Shown here: positions 7,226 to 8,387 of the stretch, piece by piece
Layout of the letters: the number at the start of each line of letters is the position of its first letter
Numbering within the stretch: the stretch's first letter is position 1
From: Desulfuromusa sp.
GTDB lineage: Bacteria; Desulfobacterota; Desulfuromonadia; Desulfuromonadales; Geopsychrobacteraceae
Reading direction: 5' to 3'
Length of the DNA stretch: 8,387 nucleotides
Assembly (NCBI GenBank): GCA_029933365.1
Contig: JAOZOH010000123.1
Location: 1 to 8,387, forward strand
The notes under the pieces: generated by a model
Databases searched by the model: none
Told to the model about the DNA's origin: nothing
What the model saw: only the letters and a program-made list of their open reading frames with translations
Program-made: the position numbers and the translations under genes

Positions 7226-7243
7226 AAAAAACTAAAGTTTTTT
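7226..7243. repeat. Inverted repeat overlapping the flagellin -35
   Basis: AAAAAACT and AGTTTTTT form a perfect 8-bp dyad with a 2-bp centre. It can be lengthened by an ACA/TGT arm (7223-7225 and 7244-7246 region) if one base is bulged. The right half covers the -35 of the sigma-28-like promoter, so it could be an operator or simply a by-product of A/T runs. Confidence 0.4.
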
Positions 7244-7260
7244 GTTGTTATCACCGAAGA
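7233..7260 (+). promoter_or_regulatory. Sigma-28 (FliA)-like flagellin promoter
   Basis: TAAAGTTT (7233-7240) is a perfect match to the sigma-28 -35 region. ACCGAAGA (7253-7260) resembles the -10 GCCGATAA, with the CCGA core intact. The spacing from TAAA to the -10 is 16 nt, one more than the enteric optimum but within the 14-16 range reported for SigD/FliA promoters. Transcription would start near 7267, giving a leader of about 128 nt. No other flagellar-type promoter was found upstream of the flagellin. Confidence 0.7.
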
Positions 7261-7270
7261 GAAGCAAGAC

Positions 7271-7317
7271 GGGGAATTTATCGCCAAGGAGGTATCTAGG
7301 TATTACATTGCGACCCC
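7271..7317 (+). promoter_or_regulatory. Possible structured leader element with a hidden AAGGAGG
   Basis: GGGG (7271-7274) can pair with CCCC (7314-7317), and inside it TCGC (7281-7284) with GCGA (7310-7313). This gives two stacked 4-bp helices with a 6-nt bulge on one side. The loop holds AAGGAGG (7286-7292), a perfect Shine-Dalgarno-like sequence with no real gene behind it; the nearest frame is TTG at 7308, which stops after five codons. It could be a decoy ribosome or CsrA site. The base pairs are seen, the function is inferred. Confidence 0.3.
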
Positions 7318-7352
7318 CAAAGTAGGAAATGTAGTAGAAGAAAACTAAAAAA

Positions 7353-7366
7353 GGGCAAGGACGCCC
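7353..7366 (+). promoter_or_regulatory. CsrA-like site 1: GGA hexaloop hairpin in flagellin leader
   Basis: GGGC and GCCC flank a 6-nt loop AAGGAC, giving a 4-bp hairpin whose loop fits the CsrA/RsmA consensus ANGGA in a hexaloop. Its GGA starts 24 nt before the GGA of the second site, a distance one CsrA dimer can bridge. The same hairpin precedes the second flagellin, with a loop change to AAGGAT that keeps the motif. Confidence 0.62.
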
Positions 7367-7377
7367 GAACTAACACA

Positions 7378-7389
7378 TTCATGGAGGAA
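7378..7389 (+). promoter_or_regulatory. CsrA-like site 2 overlapping the flagellin ribosome binding site
   Basis: TTC and GAA flank the loop ATGGAG, a weak 3-bp hairpin with an ANGGA hexaloop. The same bases form the Shine-Dalgarno GGAGGA (7383-7388), 6 nt before the ATG at 7395. Binding of CsrA here would block ribosomes. The paired layout matches the known hag leader of Bacillus subtilis, where CsrA is antagonised by FliW. Confidence 0.6.
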
Positions 7390-7394
7390 AAATC

Positions 7395-8243
7395 ATGGCA
7401 TTAACAATTAACACAAATGTTGCTTCCCTTAACGCTCAACGTAACTTGGGTAAATCCCAGGGTGCTTTGAACAAATCGATGCAACGCCTCTCATCCGGTC
7501 TTCGTATCAACAGTGCAAAAGATGACGCGGCAGGTCTGGCCATCTCTGACCGGATGACCTCTCAAATCCGTGGTCTTAATCAAGCTGCCCGGAACGCCAA
7601 CGATGGTATTTCTTTGGCGCAAACGGCTGAAGGTGCATTACAGGAGACCACCAACATTCTACAGCGGATGCGTGAGCTGGCAGTTCAGTCGGCAAACGAC
7701 ACCAATACCTCAGACGACCGTAGTTCGTTGAATGCTGAATTTTCTCAGCTGATCAGTGAGATTGATCGAATTGCCGATACCACATCATTCAATGGTAAGG
7801 TGCTGCTGAGTGGTGGTTTCACTAGTACTAATGCAGCTGTTTTCCAAGTTGGTGCTAATGCGGGGCAGACAATTACCGTTAGTATTGATGCTGCAACCGC
7901 CAGTGCTCTTGGTGGTACCGCTTCTACAGCTAGGATTGATGACCTTGGTGTTACTACAAGAGCCTCTGCTTCGACAGCAATCACCAACATTGATTCAGCC
8001 ATTAGTCAGGTAGATACTATCCGAGGTGATCTTGGGGCCGTTCAGAATCGTTTTGAATCGACAATTGCCAACCTTTCAAATGTTTCTGAGAACCTTTCGG
8101 CAGCCCGTTCGCGGATTCTTGATGCCGATATCGCTCAGGAAACTTCGGATATGACCAAGTTTAATATTCTGCAGCAGGCGGGTGTTTCAATTCTGGCTCA
8201 GGCAAACCAAGCACCACAACTGGCACTGTCACTTCTTGGTTAA
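7395..8243 (+). CDS. fliC: Flagellin, compact type (first copy)
   Basis: This 282-residue protein is exported through the flagellar type III apparatus and polymerises into the filament. Conserved D0/D1 helices make up the N-terminus (about 1-140; for example [20 protein letters not shown], 31-50) and the C-terminus (about 195-282; [20 protein letters not shown] at 241-260, ending QLALSLLG). Only a short Ser/Thr/Ala/Gly-rich middle (about 141-195) separates them, so the outer D2/D3 domains are nearly absent. [13 protein letters not shown] (89-101) matches the TLR5-recognised region of Salmonella FliC. Serines and threonines of the middle part are plausible O-glycosylation sites for the nonulosonic acid made by the adjacent operon (inference). 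The ATG is preceded by GGAGGA. No hairpin-plus-U-tract terminator follows, so transcription may continue into the second flagellin. Confidence 0.96.
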   Translation: MALTINTNVASLNAQRNLGKSQGALNKSMQRLSSGLRINSAKDDAAGLAISDRMTSQIRGLNQAARNANDGISLAQTAEGALQETTNILQRMRELAVQSANDTNTSDDRSSLNAEFSQLISEIDRIADTTSFNGKVLLSGGFTSTNAAVFQVGANAGQTITVSIDAATASALGGTASTARIDDLGVTTRASASTAITNIDSAISQVDTIRGDLGAVQNRFESTIANLSNVSENLSAARSRILDADIAQETSDMTKFNILQQAGVSILAQANQAPQLALSLLG

Positions 8244-8272
8244 ATGACTGTGCCGAATTCAAACTAACTTGA

Positions 8273-8309
8273 GGGCAAGGATGCCCGAACTAACACATTC
8301 ATGGAGGAA
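8273..8309 (+). promoter_or_regulatory. Duplicated pair of CsrA-like hairpins before second flagellin
   Basis: The GGGC/GCCC hairpin (8273-8286) now has the loop AAGGAT, closer to the CsrA selection consensus ARGGAU than the first copy. The TTC/GAA hairpin (8298-8309) over the Shine-Dalgarno is unchanged. The only base change in this element lies in the loop, outside the ANGGA core. Confidence 0.58.
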
Positions 8310-8314
8310 AAATC

Positions 8315-8387
8315 ATGGCATTAACAATTAATACAAATGTTGCTTCCCTTAACGCTCAACGTAACTTGGGTAAATCCCAGGGTGCTT
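8315..8387 (+). CDS. Second flagellin, 5' end only (cut by window edge)
   Basis: The ATG at 8315 begins a frame whose 24 visible codons encode the same residues as the first flagellin ([12 protein letters not shown] onward), with one silent C-to-T change. The ribosome site GGAGGA has identical spacing. It starts 71 bp after the stop of the first copy. The gap contains no recognisable promoter or terminator, so it is probably cotranscribed with the first flagellin or driven by read-through. Whether its central region differs cannot be seen. Confidence 0.9.
   Translation, partial: MALTINTNVASLNAQRNLGKSQGA

Larger units (their letters stand above)
7055..7394. other. Divergent intergenic control region between sugar operon and flagellin
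   Basis: This 340-bp stretch carries no convincing gene. From left to right it holds the minus-strand sigma-70 promoter (7067-7095), an AT-rich tract with many A and T runs (about 7096-7200), an AT-rich dyad (7226-7243) overlapping the -35 of a sigma-28-like promoter (7233-7260), and a plus-strand flagellin leader of about 128 nt. The leader contains a possible long-range stem (7271-7317) and two CsrA-like hairpins next to the flagellin start. Confidence 0.8.
7352..7467 (+). repeat. Direct repeat copy 1: flagellin leader and gene start
   Basis: This segment matches 8272-8387 at a constant offset of 920 bases, with 114 of 116 positions identical. The two differences are both C in this copy and T in the other: 7362, in the loop of the CsrA-like hairpin, and 7412, a silent codon change. 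The near-identity begins abruptly, one base before the hairpin. Upstream only a short AAACTAA is shared, with a shift. Confidence 0.93.
8272..8387 (+). repeat. Direct repeat copy 2: flagellin leader and gene start
   Basis: This is the second copy of the leader plus the first 24 codons of flagellin, running to the window edge. It keeps both CsrA-like hairpins (8273-8286 and 8298-8309) and the ribosome site. It lacks the sigma-28-like promoter, which lies upstream of the repeated unit. Confidence 0.93.

Noticed and set aside
7308..7325. TTG mini-frame after the AAGGAGG in the leader
   Set aside because: Only five codons with a TTG start and a spacing of 15 nt from the Shine-Dalgarno-like sequence; not supported as a leader peptide.
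7381..7404. Tiny open frame from the ATG at 7381, overlapping the flagellin start
   Set aside because: It encodes seven codons out of frame with flagellin, has no ribosome site, and its ATG is part of the CsrA-like loop.
7745..8002. 85-codon minus-strand frame inside flagellin
   Set aside because: It is antisense to highly conserved flagellin coding sequence, has low-complexity composition and no recognisable domain.
8241..8258. TAAA at the flagellin stop and GCCGAATT shortly after, resembling a sigma-28 promoter for the second flagellin
   Set aside because: Only 7 nt separate the two elements instead of about 15, so they cannot form a working sigma-28 promoter together.
1..8387. CRISPR arrays, tRNA or rRNA genes, insertion sequences
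   Set aside because: No regularly spaced repeats, cloverleaf-like genes, transposase motifs or terminal inverted repeats were seen; the only long repeat is the flagellin duplication.

Overview
The window is a flagellar glycosylation island from a Gram-negative, flagellated bacterium. The flagellin N-terminus and the overall gene set look most like anaerobic delta-proteobacterial groups (Desulfuromonadota/Desulfobacterota). That placement rests on remembered sequence similarity only and is tentative.

Positions 1-7003 hold a single tightly packed minus-strand operon, read right to left and running off the left edge. Its order of transcription is: legB-like sugar 4,6-dehydratase, legC-like aminotransferase, NeuD/PglD-like acyltransferase, legI/neuB-like nonulosonate synthase, an ATP-grasp protein, a HAD phosphatase-like protein, legG/neuC-like hydrolysing 2-epimerase, and a PIG-L/LmbE-type deacetylase cut by the window edge. 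The legB, legC, acyltransferase, legG and legI set covers the route from a nucleotide-GlcNAc to a legionaminic-acid-type 5,7-diamino-nonulosonic acid. The CMP-activating enzyme (legF/neuA) and the flagellin glycosyltransferase (Maf type) are not in view. The ATP-grasp, HAD and PIG-L genes are not needed for that core route and may decorate the sugar, for example by exchanging an N-acyl group (inference).

Positions 7004-7394 hold an AT-rich divergent control region. It has a near-consensus sigma-70 promoter facing the sugar operon and a sigma-28-like promoter facing the flagellin gene. The flagellin leader (about 130 nt) is rich in GGA motifs. Two of them lie in hexaloops of small hairpins, the second over the ribosome binding site, which is the classic arrangement of a CsrA-repressed flagellin leader.

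Positions 7395-8243 encode a compact 282-residue flagellin. A second, nearly identical flagellin begins at 8315 and is cut by the window edge. The near-identical part of the repeat starts just before the first CsrA-like hairpin, so the second copy inherits the translational control element but not the promoter. The most notable signals are the duplicated CsrA-like leader and the accessory ATP-grasp/HAD/PIG-L set inside a nonulosonate operon next to its probable protein target.
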